Positions 1-6,534 of a stretch of DNA of 64,000 bases are shown here, piece after piece (the stretch's first letter is position 1; each line of letters starts with the position of its first letter). A model generated the notes under the pieces. It had not been told where the DNA came from. It searched no databases and was given only the letters and a program-made list of their open reading frames with translations. Both the position numbers and the translations under genes were made by a program. This stretch comes from Rhodothermus bifroesti (lineage in GTDB: Bacteria > Bacteroidota > Rhodothermia > Rhodothermales > Rhodothermaceae), in assembly GCF_017908595.1 (NCBI RefSeq), contig NZ_JAGKTL010000002.1, forward strand, positions 372,001 to 436,000. Reading direction: 5' to 3'.

Positions 1-1337
1 GGTGCATGCTGCCGACAAGCTTCCCAGGTGGCACGGGCCATAAGCAGACCGTAGACGTTATGCGCTTCTCGGTGGCTGCCTCCCCGACCTTCAAGGTGGT
101 GCTGGACGAGGTCGGGCATAGTGCCTCCCCCAAAGACGGAGGGCTCGTTCATGTCGCACCAAAAGCCTGCAATGCCCAACTTGAGAAACGCGCCCACATA
201 GCCTCCAAACCACGCTCGAACTTGAGGATGCGTAAAGTCCGGAAAGTGACAAAAGCCAGGCCATACCCGTCCCGTGTACAAGGTGCCGTCCGGATAGCGC
301 ACAAAGGCGTCTGCAGCTAACCCCTCATCATAGACGTGGTACCCCGGGTCGACTTTGACCCCGGGGTCTACAATCGTTACCAGGCGCAGGCCCTCGCGCC
401 GGAGGTCTTCAGCAAGGCGTTGCGGATCGGGAAAGCGTTCGGGGTCCCAAGTAAAGATCCGGTAGCCATCCATGTAATGGATGTCCAAATGCACAACGTC
501 GAGTGGGATGCGCCGAGCCCGAAATTCGGCAACGACAGCGCGCACAACAGCCTCTGGATAATAGCTCCAACGGCTCTGATGATAGCCCAGTGCCCAGCGG
601 GGAGGAAGGGCAAATCGCCCGGTGAGCCATGTATAGCGGGCCAGCACCTCAGCCGGCGTTGGTCCAGCCAAGAAGTAATACACCAGTTCGCCTCCTTCAG
701 CGCCAAAGCTAACATGCCCTGGAGCTTGCCCCCCAAAATCGAACCATGAGCGATAGGTGTTATCGAAAAAGATCCCGTAGCTTAAAAAGTGCCCCTTGCT
801 TGTCGGACAGAGCGCAAGGTAGAACGGAAACGTTTTATAGAGCGGGTCATCTTGGGCATCGTAGCCCGAATCGTCGGTATTCCAGTGGACAAAAGCACGG
901 CCAGTGCGCTCAAAAGGGCCCGTTTTCTCGCCCAGGCCAAAAAAACGCTCGCCATCGGCTTGCTTTTTCCAGACGCTGATGCGCTCGCCTTCCCAGGCCA
1001 TGCCAAAACTATCGGCTGCTAACGGCACGCCGTCGGGCCCTTCAAACCAAAGCCGAAGTGGGTTGCGTTGGATAAGGACGTTCCATGACCCTTGCTTGAG
1101 ACGAAGGTGCGCAGCGGTTTGCTCGATTTGGATGGAAGGGGGCGGTTCCTCCAGGCTTTCGGGGCAAAGGGCATATGAGAAGGGCTCAGCGGGAAATGGC
1201 GCCCCATCGGGATGCAACCACACGCGAAAAATGCCGTCGTGCACAGTTTGAATCCGCACGCGCGCCTTCTGCGCCGTGACCAGCTCCAACCCATTAGTAA
1301 GCGGAAGGCTTTCTGTAACGTTACCCAAAAACATCAT
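1..1337 (-). CDS. GH31 family alpha-glucosidase-like glycosidase, 3' end outside window
   Basis: Retaining glycoside hydrolase of family 31, which typically releases glucose (or xylose) from alpha-linked oligosaccharides. About 445 codons are visible and the frame is still open at base 1, so the C-terminal part is missing. Residues near the middle give the GH31 pattern LDVVHLDIHYMDGY, and the catalytic nucleophile Asp lies in the motif WCDMNEPSVF near codon 400. The N-terminal 200 residues look like the usual GH31 beta-sandwich, with FFGLGEKTGPFERTG. Two ATG codons are adjacent at 1335-1337 and 1332-1334; the first is used here. No signal peptide is obvious. It is divergent from the patatin gene. 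Substrate specificity cannot be read from this part. Confidence 0.9.
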   Translation of the reverse strand, partial: MMFLGNVTESLPLTNGLELVTAQKARVRIQTVHDGIFRVWLHPDGAPFPAEPFSYALCPESLEEPPPSIQIEQTAAHLRLKQGSWNVLIQRNPLRLWFEGPDGVPLAADSFGMAWEGERISVWKKQADGERFFGLGEKTGPFERTGRAFVHWNTDDSGYDAQDDPLYKTFPFYLALCPTSKGHFLSYGIFFDNTYRSWFDFGGQAPGHVSFGAEGGELVYYFLAGPTPAEVLARYTWLTGRFALPPRWALGYHQSRWSYYPEAVVRAVVAEFRARRIPLDVVHLDIHYMDGYRIFTWDPERFPDPQRLAEDLRREGLRLVTIVDPGVKVDPGYHVYDEGLAADAFVRYPDGTLYTGRVWPGFCHFPDFTHPQVRAWFGGYVGAFLKLGIAGFWCDMNEPSVFGGGTMPDLVQHHLEGRGGSHREAHNVYGLLMARATWEACRQHA

Positions 1338-1449
1338 GGTGACGGTTGGTTTGCGGCGTTTGTGCGCTCAAAATAGGAAACCGCCTGCAAAGAATCTTTG
1401 TGTTTGCTGTGCCGTTCTTCGGGCAGACAGGGTTTAAGCAGCAAGGTCA

Positions 1450-2406
1450 ATGGAACCTGCAGCGCGGCAGCAATCGGCATCGCCGGCATTGGGATTGGCT
1501 TTAGGTGGGGGAGGTATGCGGGGATGGGCACATATCGGCGTGCTTTCGGTACTGGAGCGCTATGGTCTGCGACCCGGTGTTGTAGCTGGATGCAGCGCTG
1601 GCGCGCTGATTGGCGCTTTTTACGCTTTTGGCTATTCCGTCGAGCAGATGAAGCAGCTCATGCGCGAGCAGCGCACACGCACGCTGTTTTCTATCCGTCT
1701 GGATGGTCAGGGGCTGATTTCGAATGAGCCGCTACGCGACTATCTACGCCGCCACTTGCATGATTGCTGCTTTGAAGATCTTCCGATTCCGTTCTATGTG
1801 ATTGCGACAGACTTAGAATCAGGTAAGGAAGTCGTACTTAGCCGCGGACCCGTGGTTGAGGCCATACTGGCCTCATCGGCCATTCCGGGGATCTTTGCAC
1901 CTCTAGAACTAGGAGGGCGATTGCTTGTGGATGGTGGGTTGTGCAATAATGTGCCGGTAAGTCCCTTGGTTCATCATGGTGCCCGCTATACCATTGCCGT
2001 GCGGTTGCACCGAGAGCGTTCGACATTGGAGCCAGCTGGACTCAAGCGCCGCCGAAGCCGCCCTGAGGAAGAGCGCCGCATCAGTCTGAGCATGTGGAGC
2101 GAGCGGTTTTCGCGTACGTTTCGCACCCGACGCAACAACCGCCAACCCAACAGTTTTGAGGTGCTCGGAAGAGCTATGGAGATTGTGGTTACTCAGCTTG
2201 AGGGGTATCGGCTGCAGGCTTGCCGACCTGATGTGCTTATTGTGCCGGAAGTTGACCACGTAGGCATGCTTAGCCTATGGGAGGAGAAAGAGGACATTTT
2301 TCAAAGCGGTGTGCGTGCGGCGGAAGCGCAGGCCGAAGCGCTTAAAGCGATTGCCAAGCGGCTTGTACCTGCGAAAGCTTTTGCTGTGGAGGAAAACCAT
2401 GCATGA
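1450..2406 (+). CDS. Patatin-like phospholipase family protein (RssA-type)
   Basis: Serine lipid acyl hydrolase of the patatin/NTE family, 318 residues. Visible motifs are the glycine-rich oxyanion loop LALGGGGMRGWAH (about residues 16-28), the nucleophile elbow GCSAG with Ser49, and the second dyad residue Asp161 in DGG. This is a complete Ser-Asp dyad in the usual order. No signal peptide is seen, so it is probably cytoplasmic or peripherally membrane-bound. Residues about 195-225 are a basic insert rich in Arg. The stop codon overlaps the start of the next gene by 8 bases, suggesting translational coupling. The physiological lipid substrate is unknown. Confidence 0.88.
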   Translation: MEPAARQQSASPALGLALGGGGMRGWAHIGVLSVLERYGLRPGVVAGCSAGALIGAFYAFGYSVEQMKQLMREQRTRTLFSIRLDGQGLISNEPLRDYLRRHLHDCCFEDLPIPFYVIATDLESGKEVVLSRGPVVEAILASSAIPGIFAPLELGGRLLVDGGLCNNVPVSPLVHHGARYTIAVRLHRERSTLEPAGLKRRRSRPEEERRISLSMWSERFSRTFRTRRNNRQPNSFEVLGRAMEIVVTQLEGYRLQACRPDVLIVPEVDHVGMLSLWEEKEDIFQSGVRAAEAQAEALKAIAKRLVPAKAFAVEENHA

Positions 2407-2854
2407 TGCCACCAAAGCCGCATCCCTTGAACTACAGCACGGTATTGTGCTTTTCGACGGCGTGTGCAATTTGTGCAACGGGTTTGTGAATTTTGTGATG
2501 GATCGTGACCCGGCCGGTTACTTTAAGTTTGGGGCGCTGCAGTCAGAGGCCGCACAACCTTTCTTGGAGCGCTACGGGCTGCATCCGGATTACCTAGAGA
2601 GCCTGATCCTCATTGAGCGCGGGCGCTGTTATCGCAACTCGACAGCCGCGCTGCGCATTGTACGTCGGCTTGGTGGAGCGTGGCCGTTGCTTTATGGGCT
2701 TATTTTGGTGCCGCGACCGCTACGGGACGCCTTGTACCGTTGGATTGCCCGTCATCGCTACCGTTGGTTTGGACGCCGCGAAAGTTGTCGGGTCCCTACA
2801 CCCGAGGTGCTCAACCGTTTTTTGGACGCATCGGTGGCTTCTGAAGTATCCTAA
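2399..2854 (+). CDS. Thiol-disulfide oxidoreductase DCC family protein
   Basis: Small DCC-family protein of 151 residues. The diagnostic motif DGVCNLC lies at residues 20-26, with the following GFVNFVMDRD typical of the family, and further on the family pattern of an amphipathic stretch and basic C-terminus. The family has a thioredoxin-like fold and is annotated as thiol-disulfide oxidoreductase; the biochemical substrate is generally not known. The start at 2399 is chosen because a strong GGAGG Shine-Dalgarno sequence precedes it and the patatin homology ends there. It overlaps the upstream gene by 8 bases. A perfect hairpin follows the stop codon. Confidence 0.85.
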   Translation: MHDATKAASLELQHGIVLFDGVCNLCNGFVNFVMDRDPAGYFKFGALQSEAAQPFLERYGLHPDYLESLILIERGRCYRNSTAALRIVRRLGGAWPLLYGLILVPRPLRDALYRWIARHRYRWFGRRESCRVPTPEVLNRFLDASVASEVS

Positions 2855-2880
2855 AGCCCGGGCCTTAGCCCGGGCTTTAG
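2851..2880. terminator. Bidirectional hairpin terminator
   Basis: A perfect 13-bp stem, CTAAAGCCCGGGC (2851-2863) with its complement at 2868-2880, and a 4-base loop. It includes the stop codon of the DCC gene and sits six bases from the end of the convergent moeZ gene. The A/T flanks of the stem supply short U stretches in both directions, so it can serve both transcripts. Confidence 0.8.
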
Positions 2881-2885
2881 AGACA

Positions 2886-4076
2886 CTAGTATTGCGGAAT
2901 AGAAGGGTCGATTTCTTGACTCCAGGCCAGGATGCCGCCTTTGAGGTTTTTGACGTCCCGAAAGCCCGCTTCTTGCAGGAGCTTTGTAGCGCGGGCCGAG
3001 CGCGCACCAGAGCGGCAATAGACCACAATTTCCTGGTTCCGGTAGGGCTCTAGTTCAGCAAGCCGCTCGGGGAGCTCGTCAATGGGGATGAGCAGGTCGT
3101 GCCCAATGCTGGCAATTTGCACCTCGTGCGGCTTGCGCACGTCGAGAATAAGTGGCCGATCGCCACGATCCAGGCGTGCTTTGAGCTGTTGCACAGTGAT
3201 TTCTGGCACGTCGCTTTCAGTGGGCTGCGAAGCAGCCGCTGCAGCACCGTTCCGGGAGGGTAAGCCGCAGAACTGCTCATAGTCAATAAGCCGATGGATC
3301 GTGCGGTGCTCACCGCAGATGGGGCACTCTGGATTTTTCCGCACTTTGAGCGTGCGGAATTGCATGCTAAGCGCATCGACCAAGAGCAAGCGTCCAATAA
3401 GCGGCTTCCCGATGCCCAGGATCATCTTGATAACCTCGGTGGCCTGGATCGTGCCGACCAACCCAGGCAGGACACCTAGCACGCCCCCTTCGGCGCAGGA
3501 GGGGACCAGGCCTGGTGGCGGGGGTTCCGGATACAGGCATCGATAGCAAGGGCCATCGGGCGTCCCAAAGACCGAAACTTGCCCTTCAAACCGGAAAATT
3601 GAGGCGTACACGTTGGGTTTTCCGGCCAGCACGCAGGCGTCATTGACCAGGTAACGCGTCGGAAAATTATCCGTACCGTCGGCAACCAGATCGTAGTCTT
3701 GGATGATCTCTAGGGCATTTTCGCTGGTGAGGCGCGTTTCGTAGAGGTCAACCTGTACATGCGGATTGATGTCCAGGATGCGATCGCGTGCTGAAGCCAG
3801 CTTGGAACGCCCGACGTCTTTGGTGCCGTGCAGCACTTGGCGTTGCAGGTTGGTTTCATCGACCACGTCGAAGTCGACCAATCCCAGTCGGCCTACGCCG
3901 GCAGCCGCTAGGTACAAAGCCAGCGGCGATCCTAGCCCACCTGCGCCAATAAGCAGGACCGAGGCAGACTTAAGCTTTTTCTGGCCTTCCAGGCCGACTT
4001 CGGGTAAGATCAAATGGCGGTTGTAGCGCCGCAGTTCTTCTGGGGTAAGCTGTACATCGATTAAAGTAGCAGCCAT
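2886..4076 (-). CDS. moeZ: MoeZ/MoeB-type adenylyltransferase with C-terminal rhodanese domain
   Basis: E1-like enzyme, 396 residues, that adenylates the C-terminal Gly-Gly of a ubiquitin-fold sulfur carrier and passes sulfur to it. The ThiF/MoeB nucleotide site is LLIGAGGLGS (residues 41-50). Zinc ligands are CYRC (177-180) and CPIC (251-254), and the likely acyl-exchange Cys is Cys194 in PSCAEGG. A linker of about 25 residues leads to a rhodanese domain (about 292-396) whose persulfide-forming Cys354 sits in CRSGARS. The fusion is the MoeZ arrangement of mycobacteria. It is the last gene of cysM-mec-cysO-moeZ, 14 bases after cysO, so its main client is probably that CysO; it may also serve MoaD or ThiS elsewhere. 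Confidence 0.93.
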   Translation of the reverse strand: MAATLIDVQLTPEELRRYNRHLILPEVGLEGQKKLKSASVLLIGAGGLGSPLALYLAAAGVGRLGLVDFDVVDETNLQRQVLHGTKDVGRSKLASARDRILDINPHVQVDLYETRLTSENALEIIQDYDLVADGTDNFPTRYLVNDACVLAGKPNVYASIFRFEGQVSVFGTPDGPCYRCLYPEPPPPGLVPSCAEGGVLGVLPGLVGTIQATEVIKMILGIGKPLIGRLLLVDALSMQFRTLKVRKNPECPICGEHRTIHRLIDYEQFCGLPSRNGAAAAASQPTESDVPEITVQQLKARLDRGDRPLILDVRKPHEVQIASIGHDLLIPIDELPERLAELEPYRNQEIVVYCRSGARSARATKLLQEAGFRDVKNLKGGILAWSQEIDPSIPQY

Positions 4077-4090
4077 GGCAGGTGCGTTGG

Positions 4091-4390
4091 TTAGCGTGAC
4101 TTTCCTCCAGCAACAGAAGGCACAATCGAAAGCTCTGCGCCAGGATTCAGGGGTGTGGCTTCGCGCTGGAGATAGCGGATGTCTTCGTCACCTAGGTAAA
4201 TGTTCACAAACGAGCGTAGGCGGCCCTCTTCGTTAAACAGGTGTGGCTTAAGCCGGGGAAACTGTTCCACCAGATGAGCTAAGGCTTCGCCTACTGTCGT
4301 TCCTTGGACTTCAACAGTAGCCTGTTCGTTGGTAAAGCTACGCAGCGGTGTAGGAATACGGATTGTGACCGTTGCGGTTGTGGTGCTCAT
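4091..4390 (-). CDS. cysO: MoaD/ThiS-type sulfur carrier protein, CysO-like, with extra C-terminal residues
   Basis: Ubiquitin-fold sulfur carrier of 99 residues (MoaD/ThiS superfamily). In the CysO pathway its C-terminal glycine is adenylated, turned into a thiocarboxylate and used by CysM as sulfur donor. The C-terminus reads SVAGGKSR, so the reactive Gly-Gly is followed by three residues. The free thiocarboxylate cannot form until Lys-Ser-Arg is removed, and the JAMM protease encoded six bases upstream is the obvious candidate. The reading of the last codons (GGA GGA AAG TCA CGC TAA) is clear. The gene lies between mec and moeZ. An alternative role in molybdopterin synthesis is less likely given the neighbours. 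Confidence 0.9.
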   Translation of the reverse strand: MSTTTATVTIRIPTPLRSFTNEQATVEVQGTTVGEALAHLVEQFPRLKPHLFNEEGRLRSFVNIYLGDEDIRYLQREATPLNPGAELSIVPSVAGGKSR

Positions 4391-4396
4391 GGTGTG

Positions 4397-4843
4397 TCAA
4401 GGTTGATTTGCAGGTGCAGTTTGGGTTTCAAGTTCGATGGTTTCGGGTTCAAAGCGTGAGCGGTCCATCGCTAGGCGCCAAGCCGTGAGTTCTTTGGCTT
4501 GACCCTGCTGGACGGAAACGATAACGTAGGTATAGCCTGGAAACGTAGCCTCCGCCAGGTCAGTGGCTGAGGGCTGCGCTGGATGATCAGGGTGGGAGTG
4601 GTAAAACCCAACCACGTCCAGCCCCTGCTGACGCGCAGCCCGTTCTGCGGCCAGGTAGTCAGCAGGGGCAATGGTATAGCGCCGCTCGCGCTGCTCGGCA
4701 TGGCGGTTTTGCACGGGAAAGAGCGCTTGTACGTGGTTGCCTTCTGGGCTGCTTTTGCCCAGGAGCAAGCCGCAGCACTCCTCCGGATACGTCGCTTCGC
4801 CATGAGCCCGAATCTGGGCCAGGAGCGCTTCAAGAATCTTCAT
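4397..4843 (-). CDS. mec: JAMM/MPN+ metalloprotease, Mec-like
   Basis: Zinc isopeptidase of the JAB1/MPN/Mov34 superfamily, 148 residues. All JAMM residues are present: Glu21 or Glu22 in YPEECCGLLLG, then HSHPDHPAQPSATD with His82, His84, Ser92 and Asp95. In Mycobacterium tuberculosis, Mec releases cysteine from the CysO-cysteine adduct; related enzymes such as QbsD trim extra residues from a sulfur carrier. Both jobs are plausible here because CysO ends in GG-KSR. The start at 4843 overlaps the cysM stop as ATGA, which indicates translational coupling. A longer in-frame extension upstream would lie inside cysM and is not used. Confidence 0.92.
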   Translation of the reverse strand: MKILEALLAQIRAHGEATYPEECCGLLLGKSSPEGNHVQALFPVQNRHAEQRERRYTIAPADYLAAERAARQQGLDVVGFYHSHPDHPAQPSATDLAEATFPGYTYVIVSVQQGQAKELTAWRLAMDRSRFEPETIELETQTAPANQP

Positions 4844-5796
4844 GGGCGTTCTTCCCAAAACGATTCGCTCAGGTAACGCGCACCAGTGTCGCAAAGCACG
4901 GTGACGACCAAGCCGGCTTCCAACTGTTCGGCAATATGCAGGGCAGCGGCTACGTTGGCCCCCGACGAAGGACCTACAAACAACCCCTCTTCTCGGGCCA
5001 GCCGGCGTGTCATATCGAAAGCTTCTTCGGTCGAGCAGCTTAGATGCGCGTCGACCAGAGAAGGATCGTAGATGCCAGGCACGATAGCCGTTTCCAGGTG
5101 CTTGAGGCCTTCTAACCCGTGCAGTGGGGAGTCGGGCTGCAAGGCATAGCAGCGGATCTCCGGGTTGAAGGCTTTTAGGCGACGGCTAACGCCAACAAAC
5201 GTACCCGTAGTGCCCAACCCTGCCACAAAATGGGTAACGCGCCCTCGGGTTTGCTGCAGAATTTCGACAGCAGTGCCCTCATAGTGCGCCTGCCAGTTGG
5301 CGTCGTTGTTGTACTGGTCGGGATAGAAATAACGCTCTGGATCTTGTTCGACCAGTTCGCGCACGTAGCGCTGGGCGCCATCGGTTCCTTCCATTGGATC
5401 GGTTAGAATCAGCTCCGCGCCGTAGGCCTTCAGAATGCGCTTGCGTTCCGGAGAGGCGTTGGCTGGCATAGCCAACATGACCGGAAATCCCAAAGCCGCG
5501 CCCAGCATGGCATAGGCAATTCCTGTGTTGCCACTGGTGGCGTCAATGAGCACGCGGCCTTCCCGAAGGGCACCTTGGCGCAGGCCTTCTTGCACCATAC
5601 GCAGTGCCGGACGGTCTTTGACCGAACCGCCTGGATTCAAGTGCTCCGCCTTAACATAGACAGCCACAGTTTCAGGCAAATGCCGCGTGAGCTTGCGGAG
5701 CCGCACAAGCGGCGTGTTGCCAATGGCGCGCACAAGGTCTGCGCCTTTGATCGCGTGCAGTTCCGATGTGGCAAGCGTATCCACAGAAGCCATCAT
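4840..5796 (-). CDS. cysM: Cysteine synthase, CysM-type (PLP-dependent beta-replacement enzyme)
   Basis: Fold-type II PLP enzyme, 318 residues, making cysteine (or a CysO-cysteine adduct) from an activated serine. Lys60 in NPGGSVKDRP binds PLP; TSGNTG, GLGTTGTF and PSSGAN are the substrate and phosphate-binding loops. The stretch VPGIYDPSLVD resembles the mycobacterial CysM of the CysO pathway. In place of the Arg that contacts O-phosphoserine there, I see Lys (LEGLKHLE), so the acceptor (O-phosphoserine or O-acetylserine) is open. The start is one of two ATGs at 5796 or 5793. A longer reading to 5841 is rejected because it runs through the attenuator terminator. First gene of the operon. Confidence 0.92.
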   Translation of the reverse strand: MMASVDTLATSELHAIKGADLVRAIGNTPLVRLRKLTRHLPETVAVYVKAEHLNPGGSVKDRPALRMVQEGLRQGALREGRVLIDATSGNTGIAYAMLGAALGFPVMLAMPANASPERKRILKAYGAELILTDPMEGTDGAQRYVRELVEQDPERYFYPDQYNNDANWQAHYEGTAVEILQQTRGRVTHFVAGLGTTGTFVGVSRRLKAFNPEIRCYALQPDSPLHGLEGLKHLETAIVPGIYDPSLVDAHLSCSTEEAFDMTRRLAREEGLFVGPSSGANVAAALHIAEQLEAGLVVTVLCDTGARYLSESFWEERP

Positions 5797-5821
5797 CTTC
5801 GGGTTGGAAAAATCTGCAAAA

Positions 5822-5852
5822 TAAAAAACCCCTCGCGGCACATCCGGAGGGG
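5822..5852 (-). terminator. Intrinsic terminator of the cysM attenuator (helix 3:4)
   Basis: On the minus-strand RNA, CCCCTC-CGG pairs with CCG-(C)-GAGGGG around a five-base loop (arms 5844-5852 and 5829-5838, one bulged base), followed immediately by six U residues (5828-5823). It lies between the Cys-rich leader ORF and the cysM start, where a simple end-of-operon terminator would make no sense. The 5' arm is also the target of the antiterminator sequence. Confidence 0.88.
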
Positions 5853-5985
5853 CAATCGGTGCAGGCTATTGGCGTTTGGATTACACGTCGCACGTTGTCT
5901 TCGCCAAGGCGCATGCACCTGTTGCCCCCCACATTGGGCGGCCACAACAACAGCAACAACACAGGTGCAGCGCAACTAAGGTCAT
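5829..5985 (-). promoter_or_regulatory. Cysteine-codon transcription attenuator upstream of cysM-mec-cysO-moeZ
   Basis: The leader RNA has four interacting segments. Segment 1 (5961-5969) and segment 2 (5914-5922) are perfect 9-base complements. Segment 2 extended (5914-5930) pairs with segment 3 (5847-5863) as 9 bp plus 6 bp, separated by a 2x2 internal mismatch. Segment 3 also forms the terminator with segment 4 (5829-5838). Segment 1 ends at the first of six consecutive Cys codons. A ribosome waiting for Cys-tRNA would cover segment 1 and leave segment 2 free to pair with 3, preventing termination. With ample cysteine, 1:2 or ribosome coverage of segment 2 favours 3:4. This is the trp-leader logic applied to cysteine; the mechanism is inferred from sequence. 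Confidence 0.87.
5881..5985 (-). CDS. Leader peptide with six consecutive cysteine codons
   Basis: A 34-codon ORF starting MTLVALHL, then six Cys codons (codons 9-14: TGT TGT TGC TGT TGT TGT), then GRPMWGATGAC with further Cys at codons 25 and 32, and TAA at 5883-5881. An AAGGAAG Shine-Dalgarno sequence lies just upstream of the ATG (5985-5983). The peptide itself probably has no function; its translation would measure charged Cys-tRNA. The six Cys codons end 13 bases before segment 2 of the attenuator, about the distance a stalled ribosome leaves free. Confidence 0.85.
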   Translation of the reverse strand: MTLVALHLCCCCCCGRPMWGATGACALAKTTCDV

Positions 5986-6160
5986 TCTTCCTTATAGCCT
6001 ATGGCAAAGTTTGCTAGCTAAACGACCTTATATCAGAAAAGTTCTCTCAGCTTGGCCCTGGATAGGGTATACAACACACAGTAGAAATTGGTATAGATTT
6101 TGTGAAATCACCTCTTTGGAAGATGGCTTAAAAAGCTGGGTTGCCTAGCAGGAGTCAGTT
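5986..6160. other. Intergenic region between divergent leader and small ORF
   Basis: AT-richer spacer between the minus-strand cysteine leader and the plus-strand short ORF at 6161. It must hold the promoter of the cysM operon and perhaps one for the plus strand. TATA-like stretches are visible (for example TATAGATTTTG near 6089-6102 on the plus strand), but I cannot assign a -35/-10 pair with confidence. No gene is seen. Confidence 0.4.
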
Positions 6161-6265
6161 ATGGCTAAGATTTTGTTTATCAGCAGTATGCTGTTGTTAG
6201 GTGGCTGGTGGCTACTGCGGCGCTCTGCGCGTTTGCAGGTTAACGAAGAGGCGCTGTTTGTTTAG
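6161..6265 (+). CDS. Possible small single-span membrane protein
   Basis: A 34-codon ORF (starts MAKILFISSMLLLGGWWLLRR) with an AGGAG Shine-Dalgarno sequence nine bases before the ATG. One hydrophobic helix (about residues 4-19) is followed by two arginines, the pattern of a small inner-membrane protein. I do not recognise a family. It could instead be a leader ORF for the structured segment and terminator that follow at 6266-6440. Only conservation in related genomes would settle whether it is translated. Confidence 0.35.
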   Translation: MAKILFISSMLLLGGWWLLRRSARLQVNEEALFV

Positions 6266-6440
6266 GCATTTAAGAGACGCTTGCGAGAGGTCGATACTGC
6301 AATCCAGACGGGGTCATCTACGGCTTATGGGGTAGCGGTTCACGGGGGACGTCAGCACGATAGGCTGTCCCAAAGCGAGTACCTCGGTGGATGAGGCGCA
6401 AAGCCCGGTGCTTTCTGGGGTGGGCACCGGGCTTTTTTTT
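6266..6440 (+). ncRNA. Candidate structured RNA or leader ending in a strong terminator
   Basis: About 170 bases with no reading frame of note, ending in a canonical terminator. Inside are a GGGAC/GTCCC hairpin (about 6343-6370) with a nested AGC/GCT pairing and a possible long-range TCATC/GATGA pairing. It does not match the 4.5S SRP motif, tmRNA, the RNase P core or a riboswitch class that I know. It could be a small RNA, or simply the 3' untranslated region of the short ORF at 6161. Confidence 0.35.
6401..6440 (+). terminator. Rho-independent terminator
   Basis: An 11-bp stem, AAGCCCGGTGC (6401-6411) with GCACCGGGCTT (6424-6434), and a 12-base loop. The U run covers 6433-6440 (eight T). 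It ends the transcript coming from the 6161 region; wbpA starts about 95 bases further on and must have its own promoter. Confidence 0.88.
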
Positions 6441-6534
6441 GTTACTTCTCAATGCAGACGTTTGGCGTTGACGTATCTTTACGATTTAAGGACCTACAGT
6501 AGGCTGGTCTAAACGTGCATATTTTGCTCAAGGC

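Noticed and set aside
5797-5841. Longer CysM N-terminus (start at 5841)
   Set aside because: These codons lie within the attenuator terminator and its U-tract and have no homology to cysteine synthases; the ATG pair at 5796/5793 fits the family start.
6393-6405. GGCGCAAAGCC resembling part of a c-di-GMP-I riboswitch
   Set aside because: The other conserved parts of that aptamer are missing or in the wrong order, and the segment is part of the terminator stem.
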